Assembly: GCA_022820365.1 (NCBI GenBank)
Contig: JAJEFO010000001.1
Span: forward strand, 27,851-91,850
DNA from: Silicimonas sp.
GTDB taxonomy: Bacteria; Pseudomonadota; Alphaproteobacteria; Rhodobacterales; Rhodobacteraceae
Reading direction: 5' to 3'
Length of the DNA stretch: 64,000 bases
Below the pieces are notes generated by a model. It searched no databases. It had not been told where the DNA came from and saw nothing but the letters and a program-made list of their open reading frames with translations. Both the position numbers and the translations under genes were made by a program. Positions 52,622 to 61,931 of the stretch are shown here, piece after piece (within the stretch, counting starts at the first letter, position 1; each line of letters begins with the position of its first letter).

Positions 52622-55014
52622 GTGCGCGACAACAACCTATCGATTTCTTTGGCGGAATGGCGTGCGGTTTCGGCAATCGCCGTGTTCAGCGCAGCGAAAT
52701 CTTCCTGACCGCATGCGCTCGCAACGAGGGATCTGACGTTCTTTCCGGCCCCGGCCACGTCAAAGCCGTCCTCTCCGACGAGCCGCACCACGCCCTGCAG
52801 AGACCGCCACATGCCCGCGGCCTGTTCCAGGTGCTCGGCGCCGGCGGCACCAAACACTGCTGCGGCGGTCGGCGCTGAATCGTCAAGGTCAATGCCGGGC
52901 TGCGTTAATTGGAGGACTCGAGCAGCCCTCTCTACATCTTCCAGCCCGCCACGTACGCCGACGAATGTCGACACATCAGCTTCGGCTGGACCTTCTGGCG
53001 GTTCGCGCAGGCCCGAGATGAGAGCATCGTCGTCGCCACAATCGGACAGGATTGCGCTTCGTGCTTCGTCGAACCGACGGCCAATCTCCCAATCACCGCA
53101 CTCGAATATGCATCGTGCCCTAGTCAGGGCCGGGATCTTTCCCTGGTCCCGAGTCCCGACGTGCCTTTCAAGCCGGGACAATGGAAGTTCAAGTATGGCT
53201 TTCGACCTGCGCGGAATCGGAGAGAACAACAGGTTGCCCTGCGCCAAATCGGTCAAGGCCCCACGGAACTGCCGGCAAAGACGCTCATGGTCGTCGGTGC
53301 GGCTGCCGTCATGTACAAACAGCACTTTGAGAGCGACGCCAGGGTGAGCTTCCCTGCTTGCGAGATCGCCCAGGAATATCGCCGCAACCCCGCCGTTGCT
53401 CATCGGCCCGCACCAGTCGACAAAATCCTCAACGACGGCGGCCAGCACGGTCGAAACCGATGCCTCGGCAAGGTTCGAAAGCGCAACCGCGGCTTCCGCC
53501 GGCGACAAGTTCCCGCGCACGACGTGCATCCCAATCTGAAACGCCTTGTCGTTCGACCAGTTCCGCACGATCTCGGCGCTTTCCCTTGCATCAGCCGTCG
53601 GCAATTCAGCTATCAGGCCCTTCATTTCCTGGACGTCCATTTCATGGGTCCAGTAGACACGCGACAAACCGCGTCGCGCCAGCTCTTCGGACTCCGCGTC
53701 CGGTCCGAATCCCTTGGGCAGGTCGAGATCCGTGAACTCCCGGTCCTGTAGGTTATCGAGAAGTTCCGCGTTGCGTTCGATCCACTTGGCGAGTCGCGGC
53801 GAGGCACCGAAGATCTCGACGATCGCGTCGAATGCATCCGGCCGCGCTGCCGCGACCGGACTGTCGTAAGCGCTCCAGTCATCGATTTCCGGATAGAAGT
53901 GGTTGCGCCACTGATCCACCAACGGATCCATCTTCTCAAACCAGCGCTTCGGCCGCAGCACGATGTTCATCATGTCGGCGTAAGTTCCGGGCAACTCCGG
54001 AGATTCATCGGAATCGTGAACCTGAAGCAGCGGGTAGTGCCGAGATGCCGTCGCGTGATGATCCGCATGACGCTGCATGTTAAAGAACATCCAGTTGCTG
54101 AATTTCCAGTCGGCACTCCAGGAATGGCGCGGCATCACCTTTTCCCAGCGGCCGTTCGGCAGACGGACACGGCGCAGGCCATAATGCTGAAAGTAGTTGC
54201 TGATCTTCATTGAAAAGACGCAGCTCAACCCAAGGAACATGAAGACAAGAAGCGCCCAGATTCCGCCCATCCAGAATGCCAGACCATACCAGAACGCGAC
54301 ACCAAGACCGTAACGCCAGAACGGATTGCTGCGATGCCACACGGGAAGCCTGCGTCGCGCCAGCCTTTCGCTGACAACCCTCCAGGAGTTCGTAAGGTTG
54401 CACACGACCTCCTTGGGAAAGTACTGCCAGAAACTCTCGCCTTTCGGAGCGGAACCCGCGTCGTGCGGTGTGCCCACCAAGGCATGATGGATGTAAACGT
54501 GCTCCGTGGCATATTGAGGATACGAGGCCGATGCGAGCAGGAACTCACCGATCCGACGTTCCCAGGTCGTTCGCCGATGAATCAGCTCGTGACCGACGAC
54601 AAACACTGCCTGACCTTCCATCGTCAGGATGATTACCAGCAGCGCCGCCTCCCAAACCGCAAATTGATTCACTGCAAGGATCTGCCACATGCCGAAGATG
54701 AGCGTCGGCGGCCACAGGTATGCCCAGGTCCAGACCGGCAAATTATGCCAGATCAGCCGGCGCTCAGGTGTCTTCACCGGGTCCATGTTGCGGCCATCGA
54801 CACCCAACGCCTTATCAAGCGGCCCTGCTACGCTCATGAAGAGTAGCGGAGGCAACAGCCACCAGCCGCCATAGATTGCGGCAAGCACAATCAGAGGGAA
54901 TATGCCCAAAGGCAGATAGTGAGGAATTGCGTTTAGAATTGACGGTTCGATACGCGGTCTCATGCCAGCGCTCTTCGATCCCGAGTCACCACCTACGAGT
55001 GCATCCTGCGGCAT
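52618..55014 (-). CDS. AlkB-type di-iron monooxygenase fused to a degenerate GlnE-like nucleotidyltransferase region
   Basis: A 798-residue protein. The N-terminal part (about 1-370) is an integral-membrane AlkB/desaturase-type oxygenase with all His boxes: GHELIHRR (141-148), EHVYIHHALVG (171-181), NYFQHYGLRR (273-282) and NMQRHADHHA (312-321), plus several membrane helices. The C-terminal part (about 400-798) resembles the glutamine synthetase adenylyltransferase fold: ASPRLAKWIERNAELLDNL, then VALSNLAEASVSTVLAAV, GGVAAIFLGDLASREAHP and TRARCIFECGDWEIG. The family's acidic GSDLDL site is absent (HPGVALKVLF), so nucleotidyl transfer is unlikely. ATG 55014 with GGGGA upstream is preferred. 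It overlaps the YcaO gene. Inference: it hydroxylates or dehydrogenates the peptide at the membrane. Confidence 0.85.
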   Translation of the reverse strand: MPQDALVGGDSGSKSAGMRPRIEPSILNAIPHYLPLGIFPLIVLAAIYGGWWLLPPLLFMSVAGPLDKALGVDGRNMDPVKTPERRLIWHNLPVWTWAYLWPPTLIFGMWQILAVNQFAVWEAALLVIILTMEGQAVFVVGHELIHRRTTWERRIGEFLLASASYPQYATEHVYIHHALVGTPHDAGSAPKGESFWQYFPKEVVCNLTNSWRVVSERLARRRLPVWHRSNPFWRYGLGVAFWYGLAFWMGGIWALLVFMFLGLSCVFSMKISNYFQHYGLRRVRLPNGRWEKVMPRHSWSADWKFSNWMFFNMQRHADHHATASRHYPLLQVHDSDESPELPGTYADMMNIVLRPKRWFEKMDPLVDQWRNHFYPEIDDWSAYDSPVAAARPDAFDAIVEIFGASPRLAKWIERNAELLDNLQDREFTDLDLPKGFGPDAESEELARRGLSRVYWTHEMDVQEMKGLIAELPTADARESAEIVRNWSNDKAFQIGMHVVRGNLSPAEAAVALSNLAEASVSTVLAAVVEDFVDWCGPMSNGGVAAIFLGDLASREAHPGVALKVLFVHDGSRTDDHERLCRQFRGALTDLAQGNLLFSPIPRRSKAILELPLSRLERHVGTRDQGKIPALTRARCIFECGDWEIGRRFDEARSAILSDCGDDDALISGLREPPEGPAEADVSTFVGVRGGLEDVERAARVLQLTQPGIDLDDSAPTAAAVFGAAGAEHLEQAAGMWRSLQGVVRLVGEDGFDVAGAGKNVRSLVASACGQEDFAALNTAIAETARHSAKEIDRLLSRT

Positions 55015-55090
55015 GGCAGATCCCCAGCGAACAGTTGTTTCACAACAGGCTGGCAATTCATACCATCCGACATGCCGACCTGCAAATCGC

Positions 55091-56392
55091 TCAGCGTTCC
55101 ACGGCTTCCACGAGACCCTCCAGTGCCTCAATGCAAAACGCGGTAGTCACAGCTTCGGAACCATGCCCAATTTGCCCGAAAACGCCCCATTTCAGCGTCT
55201 GGTCGCCGAAGGCGAGAATTTCCGGCCAACTGCCGTCGTCATGTTGCGAGCCAACGAGTTCTTCGATCAGGTGCCCTGCGTCGATCCTGTCGAGGCTTCC
55301 AATCTTGTGGAGCGCCGATATTGCCTGGGCAGTCTGCAGGACGTTGCCAAAGTCTCCGTTCTCGTCGCGCAAGCCCAGGATTCGATCCGCAAGTACGGGA
55401 CGCAGCCGCTCCAAGGTAGGCCTCGCGAGATTCATGGCGCGAGCAACCGCATAGTAAATCGACACCGTGTCAGGATACCACTTGGACGAACCCGCAAGAC
55501 GTCCTTCGACGATCAGGGCCTCCAGCCAATTCCGCGCACTCCGGGTTGCAGGATGGTCGCCGAGAAAGGCTATGACATTCGCGTTGACCACGGGATCGGC
55601 TTCGATGCGGAATCTCGACACGACATCAGGCTCGCCGTCCGCAAGAACCCAGGTCATGAAGCGGCCCTCTTCGTCTCGATTTGCCAGAAACTGCGGAACA
55701 TTCCGTCCCAGTGCAATCCAGGGGTGATCCCTGATGACAAGCGAACAGAGCGAGGTGCTGTCGAGATCCTGCGGAAGATGGCGATAATAGCGCCAAAAAC
55801 CTGGGTATTCGATCGTGTCAGAAAGATATGCCCGGGTGGCCGCACACATCTCCGTCGCCAACGCGTCGCCCGAATTCTCCAGCGCAAGCACGCAGAGAGC
55901 GGAAACAAACGGAGGTCTTTCGAAATGTCTCGGAACGTCCGGGTCGCCCACATTGAACCGGATGCAGCGCCAGGCGCCGTTGTCGTCGATCGTGCCCTTC
56001 AGGAATACAAGCCCCTTGCGGATGCTCTCCCTGCCCGCACCTGCCAATGTCTCTGCACCTGCACCCTTCTTGAGGTCACGCGCATTTCCGGATGCGGCTG
56101 GACGCATGGGTGGCGCAGGATCGTGCATTGTCTTGCGCAGAAACTCCAGCGACGTCGCACCATCCTTCGCCGCCTCCCTCTCGGCCTTGTTGAACCTGCT
56201 GCGCGGCGGAAGCACCAGATGCGTCCTGGAATAAGTCTCTTCGTGCACGTGAATCTCTTGGTCATCGGCCAACATGACACCGAGTTCCTCTTCGATCGCT
56301 TTCTTGGGATTCGCGAGCAGACGTTCACGAAAATGGCTGTCCTCGTCCGCTCTGGCCGTGAGGAAACCTTCCGCATCGATAGGTTGCTTCAT
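55091..56392 (-). CDS. NHLP-leader-like domain fused to a terpene-cyclase/prenyltransferase-like alpha/alpha barrel
   Basis: A 433-residue protein. Residues 1-75 look like an NHLP leader (FLTARADEDSHFRERLLANP, KKAIEEELGVML, EIHVHEETYSRTHLVLPP), similar in layout to the precursor leader but without a Gly-Gly/Ala-Gly core end. A charged linker follows. Residues about 110-433 have repeats typical of squalene-cyclase-like barrels: ENGDFGNVLQTAQAISALH, SQHDDGSWPEILAFGDQ and EAVTTAFCIEALEGLVEA. No DxDD protonation motif is evident. GGAG precedes the ATG at 56392. It may be a tailoring enzyme recruited by leader mimicry, or a scaffold. The NHLP start makes export or maturation by the adjacent C39 transporter conceivable. 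Confidence 0.8.
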   Translation of the reverse strand: MKQPIDAEGFLTARADEDSHFRERLLANPKKAIEEELGVMLADDQEIHVHEETYSRTHLVLPPRSRFNKAEREAAKDGATSLEFLRKTMHDPAPPMRPAASGNARDLKKGAGAETLAGAGRESIRKGLVFLKGTIDDNGAWRCIRFNVGDPDVPRHFERPPFVSALCVLALENSGDALATEMCAATRAYLSDTIEYPGFWRYYRHLPQDLDSTSLCSLVIRDHPWIALGRNVPQFLANRDEEGRFMTWVLADGEPDVVSRFRIEADPVVNANVIAFLGDHPATRSARNWLEALIVEGRLAGSSKWYPDTVSIYYAVARAMNLARPTLERLRPVLADRILGLRDENGDFGNVLQTAQAISALHKIGSLDRIDAGHLIEELVGSQHDDGSWPEILAFGDQTLKWGVFGQIGHGSEAVTTAFCIEALEGLVEAVER

Positions 56393-56774
56393 CGAAATTC
56401 TCCGTCATCGTGAGTCAGGCCATCAGCACGACATTCAGCAGATCGACCGATTTGAACGTACCTGGTGCAGGGAGCAAATTTCTCACTTCTCCCTGACTTG
56501 GCAACCTTGGTCGGAAACCTGTCCGAGCACCTGCCCGGTCGACTGACGGATCGTCCTTGATGCAACGAACCCGAACCGTGTCATTCCTCCACCCGAAACG
56601 CGATTGCCTGCGATGCGAACCGCTTTCCGATCTCCGCAAGCTCGGGAGAACATTCCGTAGCCTGTCCTGCAACCCTTGCAAGTCGACCACTCCTTCCTGA
56701 ATGGCAACGTCATTGCAATCCTGATTGCTCACGGAACAACGGCAAGACCCCGGAGAACTGCCGGCAAGTTCCGA
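56393..56774. other. Intergenic stretch between transporter and biosynthetic genes
   Basis: About 380 bases. A 105-codon minus frame (56415-56732, GTG start) shows no family pattern and was not called. A promoter for the cyclase-like gene and its downstream genes may be here. Confidence 0.4.
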
Positions 56775-59714
56775 TCAAGCTATCTGCCGTTTGACCAGTT
56801 CCCTGAATACACCATCAACTTCCATGAGTTCGCTGAACGAGCCCCTTTGCACAACCTTCCCGGCCTGCAAAACGTAGATGCAGTCAGCCTGTTCCAACGT
56901 GGACAGCCGATGCGCGATTACCAGCCGCGTTGAAGTCAGCGCGGTAAGGTTTTGCATCACATTGGCCTGGCTTTCGTTGTCCAGCCAGTTGGTTGCCTCG
57001 TCAAACAGCATGACTCGCGGGCTTTCGATCACCGAGCGGGCAATCGTGACGCGCTGTCTTTCGCCGCCCGACAGACCGGAACTGCTGGTACCGACCATGG
57101 TCATCAAGCCCATGGGCATGCCCCTGATTTCGTCTTCCACTTCCGCGGTCCGGATCGCCTTCCACACGTCTTCGACCGCGACTCCCTCGCGGTGACTGAC
57201 CAGATTGTCCCAAAGATCATTTGGATAAAGCCCAACCGACTGCGGCACTGCTCCTACCTGCCGACGCAACTGCTTCAGGTTGAGATGCCTCAAGTCACGG
57301 CCGTCATAATACACGGCACCGGCAACTGGCTGATCGATTCCGAGCGCGAGACGGAACAGCGTGCTCTTTCCGGAACCTGACTCGCCGGCAATCGCGACAA
57401 ATTCGCCCGCGCGAGCATGAATCGAGACATCATCAAGAATCAACGGTCCATCGGCATCGTAGCGGAAGGAAATGCGGTCGAATAAAATGTCGCCGCCCAG
57501 AAATTCTACCGGGTCCCCTTCGATTTCGGTCTTTGGAACTGCCGCAAGCAGTGGCCGCATCTGTTCGAAAGCCGGCAGTGTGGCAGCAATGGCACCCAGG
57601 GACTCGCCAAGCCGGGCAATCGCTGACTGGAATGTGATGAACACGAGATAGACAACGAGAAACTCGCTCACCCCGACGCTTCCGTCACCCACCGCCACCG
57701 CAAGTAGAAGAACGCCACCGGCCAGGAAGGGCAGCGCGGCACCAAATGCATGCGAATGTCCCTCCAGTGAATTCAACTCGAGCTCTGCTCGTTTCTGTTC
57801 GCGGTAGTCTCGCGCCAAGATTGCGAACGCCGATCCCTCCGCGGCTTCCACACGCAACTTGGCGATGCCGCCTACGATCTGGAACAGCCTCCCGGCGACA
57901 CTTCGCGACGCGCGGATCGCATGCCCGTACGGTGAGATCTGGCGCAGCCCGATAGCCACGGTGCAAAGCAGCGAAGCCAGGCTGAAGACGAGGGCAATCA
58001 CCCCGAGCGTGACGTTGTAGAAGAAAATCAGGCCCAGGACGGGAAGCAGGAAGACAACCGAAAGCATGCCGTCGGCGATGACTTCCTGAACACCGTCGCG
58101 CAAGTTCTGGAATGTCATTCCCGACGTCGCCAGATCGCCGGCCGGGCGACCGTGCAGGATCTTTGGCGAAAGGCGCATGAGGCGATCCCAGAAGGCAGCC
58201 TCGAGACGGGCTGCCGAACGTCCTTCGAAACGCATCATCGCAGTGCTTTGGAACAGATGCAGCAAGGCGCCGAGCAGGCCGAATCCCGCAAGCGCTATGG
58301 CCACAGCATGGAGAATTGCCGCATTTTCGCCCGTCGCGGCCTGAGTTGCGACAAATCCGAGCGCGACGGCCGGCAGCAGCTTGATCAGCCCGCCGGGAAG
58401 CCCGGCAATCACGAGCCGCGCCAGGTCCGTGCCAGATCCATGGAGAGCGATTGACAGCAGATCTGAAGGCTGCACGTCCTCCGGCGGCAAGGGACGATAG
58501 AACATCCAGGCTTCTTCCTTCAGCGCATCGGCACGATCCGCGGTGATCCTGACCCCACGCTTGCTGGTCGGATCAATCTGCCGGTAATTCCCGAACAAGC
58601 CAGGCAGCAACGCCATCGGTTTGCCGTCCTCCGCGCGGAATGCCAGCATCGCGTTGCTGTCGCCGCGCCACCACCTGTCCTCCTGCCTCAACCGCACGCG
58701 GCGTGCGCGCACCCCTGATGCATCAAGAATGTCGACGAGTCCGACGGGAGATGCTGACGGATCCCGACGCGCCGGAAACTTGAACTCGATGCCCTCGCGA
58801 CGACCAATGATCTGCAGCGCATCCGCGAGTGCCGTGCCCTCGGCGCTGGAATCCCTGTCGATGGGCAGGTCATAGATATTGAAGAGTCTCTGCCGCGCGG
58901 CGGTTTCAGCCGTATGCCGGCTCTTTGTAAGCGCGCGCTCAAGATTCGCGTCATCGACCACAGCCAGTCTGCGGTTCACGCGCTCCAGACCGAAGGCAAC
59001 CTCATGGAATGTGGCAAGCGCCGGCAACAGCGTGCCGTGACGCGCCAGTTCCTCCGATGATTGCCCCGACAGCGTTGCCGCGTCGAACATGGTGAACCAG
59101 CTCGTGCGCGTCAGCGGAATGACCACTTCGTCTGTCATGCTTGCATCGTCGATTTCCGCCCGGTCGACCATGTCCATGTAAACGCCCGCACCTTGCGGTG
59201 GTGCGGATACCCAAACCACGCCGCGCCGCACCGACAGCGTGCCCTTGGAATAGGTCTGCCTCTGCCCGGGCTCGGCAAGGTCAGTAGGCCTCGAAATACG
59301 GCCCGCAAAGCGTGAAAGCGTGTCAGTAATGGCCGTCAGCCACATGTCGATCTGACCAGCCAGTTCCGACGGGTGCACCTCGGACAGCGACGATGCCGGC
59401 AGACGCCGCAGGATGGTGCCCGGCGATCCCTTGGCAACCAGGCTGAGCGTGCTGCCCTTGCCGTCGCGTGGTTCATCAGGCGCGACGCCGGGAAGCAACC
59501 AGCCCGCCTCGCGGGACAGAAGATGTTGCGGTGCGGCTGTCTCCACACCGTCCTCGACCTCGACCAGGAACAGGTTGACTGCGCCCTCGTCAATGAACCA
59601 GAAGCTGTCCGGATCGTCGAGTTTCACCGGAAGGTTGCCGGCACAGGGCACAGACGTACCCGAACGAGCAGCAAGCTCGGAAATCGCAACGTGTTTTTGC
59701 CTGCTGTCCTGCAT
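56775..59714 (-). CDS. NHLM-type ABC transporter (permease-ATPase) with large N-terminal domain
   Basis: A 979-residue protein. Residues 1-330 form a cyclic-nucleotide-binding-like sensory part (AGNLPVKLDDPDSFWFIDEG; RLFNIYDLPIDRDS). About 330-700 is a DUF/permease region with six helices, and the C-terminal ATPase has Walker A AIAGESGSGKSTLF, LSGGERQRVTIARS, Walker B VMLFDEAT and a switch His in VIAHRLS. This matches the second ABC protein of NHLM bacteriocin export systems (no C39 domain). Its ATG overlaps the stop of the peptidase transporter (TGATG), so the two are coupled and probably form a heterodimer. Confidence 0.92.
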   Translation of the reverse strand: MQDSRQKHVAISELAARSGTSVPCAGNLPVKLDDPDSFWFIDEGAVNLFLVEVEDGVETAAPQHLLSREAGWLLPGVAPDEPRDGKGSTLSLVAKGSPGTILRRLPASSLSEVHPSELAGQIDMWLTAITDTLSRFAGRISRPTDLAEPGQRQTYSKGTLSVRRGVVWVSAPPQGAGVYMDMVDRAEIDDASMTDEVVIPLTRTSWFTMFDAATLSGQSSEELARHGTLLPALATFHEVAFGLERVNRRLAVVDDANLERALTKSRHTAETAARQRLFNIYDLPIDRDSSAEGTALADALQIIGRREGIEFKFPARRDPSASPVGLVDILDASGVRARRVRLRQEDRWWRGDSNAMLAFRAEDGKPMALLPGLFGNYRQIDPTSKRGVRITADRADALKEEAWMFYRPLPPEDVQPSDLLSIALHGSGTDLARLVIAGLPGGLIKLLPAVALGFVATQAATGENAAILHAVAIALAGFGLLGALLHLFQSTAMMRFEGRSAARLEAAFWDRLMRLSPKILHGRPAGDLATSGMTFQNLRDGVQEVIADGMLSVVFLLPVLGLIFFYNVTLGVIALVFSLASLLCTVAIGLRQISPYGHAIRASRSVAGRLFQIVGGIAKLRVEAAEGSAFAILARDYREQKRAELELNSLEGHSHAFGAALPFLAGGVLLLAVAVGDGSVGVSEFLVVYLVFITFQSAIARLGESLGAIAATLPAFEQMRPLLAAVPKTEIEGDPVEFLGGDILFDRISFRYDADGPLILDDVSIHARAGEFVAIAGESGSGKSTLFRLALGIDQPVAGAVYYDGRDLRHLNLKQLRRQVGAVPQSVGLYPNDLWDNLVSHREGVAVEDVWKAIRTAEVEDEIRGMPMGLMTMVGTSSSGLSGGERQRVTIARSVIESPRVMLFDEATNWLDNESQANVMQNLTALTSTRLVIAHRLSTLEQADCIYVLQAGKVVQRGSFSELMEVDGVFRELVKRQIA

Positions 59715-61924
59715 CAACTCGACTTTGCAAGTTTGTAGTACGTTCCATCCCGATCCGCGATCAGTTGGTCATGCGCGCCTCGCTGCACTTCGGCGCCCCT
59801 ATCCAGAACAACAATTTCGTCACAGTCGCGCACTGTGCTCAACCGATGGGCCACGATCAGGCAGGTGACGCCGCGTCGGCGCAATGCTTCATCGACAAAT
59901 TCCTCCGTTGCAGCGTCAAGCGCACTGGTTGCCTCGTCGAGCAGGAGCATGGTCGGGTTGCCCACCAGCGCACGGGCGATTTCCAGGCGCTGACACTGTC
60001 CGCCGCTGAAATTCGCTCCGGCTTCTTCGACGCGAGTCGCGTAGCCGTCAGGCCTGAGCAGAATCTCGTCGTGGATCCGGGCGTCTCGAGCAGCTGCGAA
60101 TATGGCTTCGTCCGGAACGGCCGGGTTCCACAAGGTGATGTTGTCGTGCACGGAGCCCGAAAAGAGCACCACCTCCTGATCCACCATAGATATGGACTGC
60201 CGAAGCACTTCCTCGGGAATCTCTTCCCTGGGATGGCCGTCGAAAAGGATGTCGCCCGACCACGGCTGATAGACACCTGCTATCAGGCGCGTCAGGGTCG
60301 ACTTGCCGGATCCGCTGGGACCGACCACGGCAACGCGCTGCCCCGGTTCAATGGTGAGGCTGAAATCCTTGATCAGAGGTGGTCGGCTCCTGCTGAAGCC
60401 GAACGTGACGTCTCGCAGTTCGAGCCGCCCCGCAAGCTGGAGCCGGCCCTTGAACGTCGGAATCGTTGCCGAGTCCGGGTTTCGGCGCGTAAAGGTCGGG
60501 GCTTCCGCGGTCTTGCGGACATCATCGAGTCGCTGCAGATCGGTTTCAAGCGCATGACGCTTATTGGCGAACTCCATAAAGCGGCCGAAGGGTGCCAGAA
60601 ACATCTCGGCCAAGATGTAGAAACCGACCAGCGTCCCCAGAGTCAGGTCTCCCGCCAAAACCATACTTCCCCCGAAGCCCAGAATCGCGGCACCGCGGAA
60701 TCCCGCGATGAGAACCGGCAGCGCGGAATTGATCGCCCCGAGTTCAGCATAGCGCTGTCGCGCCTGCAGTTCGCGTGCCTGCTGTCCGGTCCAGCGCGAA
60801 AAGAGCCTGTCATCCGATCCCGTCAGGCGCAGGTTGTCCGCGTGACTCAGCATCTGCATGCCGTAGCCGATCAGCAGTCCCTGTTCGCGCCTCATCGCCT
60901 GGATTTTGACGACCCGGAGCCCGTTAAAGACATGAGCCAGAACTCCGTGCAACAGGGCCAACAACACGACAATCAGCGCGAGACGGAAGTCAAGGGCCAG
61001 CATTGCTACAAGCAGCACTGCACTCATCGCCATTTCAACGACGCGCGACAAGACCTGATCCGTCAGGTTCTTGGCGACTCGGTCAATGGAAGAGACTCGG
61101 TCAGTCAAGTCGCCTGCCAACCTGTGATCAAAGAACTCGACCGGAAGGCGAAGCAGCCGCGTCAGGCCTCGATCGTAGCCCACGATCGAAACCCGGGTTG
61201 CGAGCCGGCTGAGGAATCTGTGCTTGAGCAAGGTCAGAATGTACACAAGCACGCCGCCGCCAAGCATCGCCGCCACAATCCCGCGCCACGGTCCATGGTT
61301 CTCCAGCACGTCGTCCACGAAGACGCTGAGCGATGCGGGAATGATGAGCGTTAAAAGAGTCAACAAGAATCCGCATGCAATCACCCCGGCAACCGTACTC
61401 CATGTTCCGGCAAGGAGTGCGTGCAATCGCCTGAACAGGTCTGGACGCTCACCGCCAGGGTTGAAATCTGGGCCGCACTTGAATTGAAGAGCAATGCCGC
61501 TGTAGCCCTTGGCAAACTCTTCGGCGGACAGTCTGCGTCGCCCCGTGGACGGATCATTCAGGTGAAAGCTGTTGCCGTCGCATCCTTCGAGGACGACGAA
61601 ATGGCTGAATTGCCAAAACAGGATCAGGGGAAACTGCAGCTTCCCCAGTTGATCCGCGCGTACGTTCAATCCCTTGCATTCAAGACCGTAGGATCTGGCG
61701 GCGCGCATGATGCTCGCGGCGCTGCTGCCGTCTCGGCTCACCTCGCATCTTTCGCGCAATTCAGTAAGCGGCACCCATTTGCCGAAGTAACCAAGTATGC
61801 TGCCGAGGCAGGCAGCACCACATTCCGACGCGTGCATCTGCAACAGAATTGGCGTGCGTGCTCTTTGGCGTGCGGGAACGGATTCCGCCTTGCCCATAGC
61901 CCTGCTTGAGGTGCGCAGCCGCAT
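59714..61924 (-). CDS. NHLM-type C39 peptidase-ABC transporter
   Basis: A 736-residue bacteriocin exporter. C39 protease domain at residues 25-150, with Cys in LLQMHASECGAACLGSIL, His in QFSHFVVLEG and Asp in LNDPSTGRRR. Six-helix permease follows to about 470, then the ATPase with VAVVGPSGSGKSTLTRL, FSGGQCQRLEIARAL, LLLDEATSALD and VAHRLST. It should cleave the precursor after Ala78-Gly79-type leader end (ISAG) and export the modified core. It lies 8 bases after the HlyD-like gene. Confidence 0.95.
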   Translation of the reverse strand: MRLRTSSRAMGKAESVPARQRARTPILLQMHASECGAACLGSILGYFGKWVPLTELRERCEVSRDGSSAASIMRAARSYGLECKGLNVRADQLGKLQFPLILFWQFSHFVVLEGCDGNSFHLNDPSTGRRRLSAEEFAKGYSGIALQFKCGPDFNPGGERPDLFRRLHALLAGTWSTVAGVIACGFLLTLLTLIIPASLSVFVDDVLENHGPWRGIVAAMLGGGVLVYILTLLKHRFLSRLATRVSIVGYDRGLTRLLRLPVEFFDHRLAGDLTDRVSSIDRVAKNLTDQVLSRVVEMAMSAVLLVAMLALDFRLALIVVLLALLHGVLAHVFNGLRVVKIQAMRREQGLLIGYGMQMLSHADNLRLTGSDDRLFSRWTGQQARELQARQRYAELGAINSALPVLIAGFRGAAILGFGGSMVLAGDLTLGTLVGFYILAEMFLAPFGRFMEFANKRHALETDLQRLDDVRKTAEAPTFTRRNPDSATIPTFKGRLQLAGRLELRDVTFGFSRSRPPLIKDFSLTIEPGQRVAVVGPSGSGKSTLTRLIAGVYQPWSGDILFDGHPREEIPEEVLRQSISMVDQEVVLFSGSVHDNITLWNPAVPDEAIFAAARDARIHDEILLRPDGYATRVEEAGANFSGGQCQRLEIARALVGNPTMLLLDEATSALDAATEEFVDEALRRRGVTCLIVAHRLSTVRDCDEIVVLDRGAEVQRGAHDQLIADRDGTYYKLAKSS

Positions 61925-61931
61925 CTCTTGC

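Noticed and set aside
55091..56392. The NHLP-cyclase protein as a long RiPP precursor
   Set aside because: It has no Gly-Gly or Ala-Gly cleavage site followed by a short core, and the C-terminal 320 residues show an enzyme-like repeat fold.
56415..56732. 105-codon minus-strand frame before the cyclase-like gene
   Set aside because: GTG start, no recognisable domain, no NHLP leader or Cys-rich end. It may be chance; not called as a second precursor.
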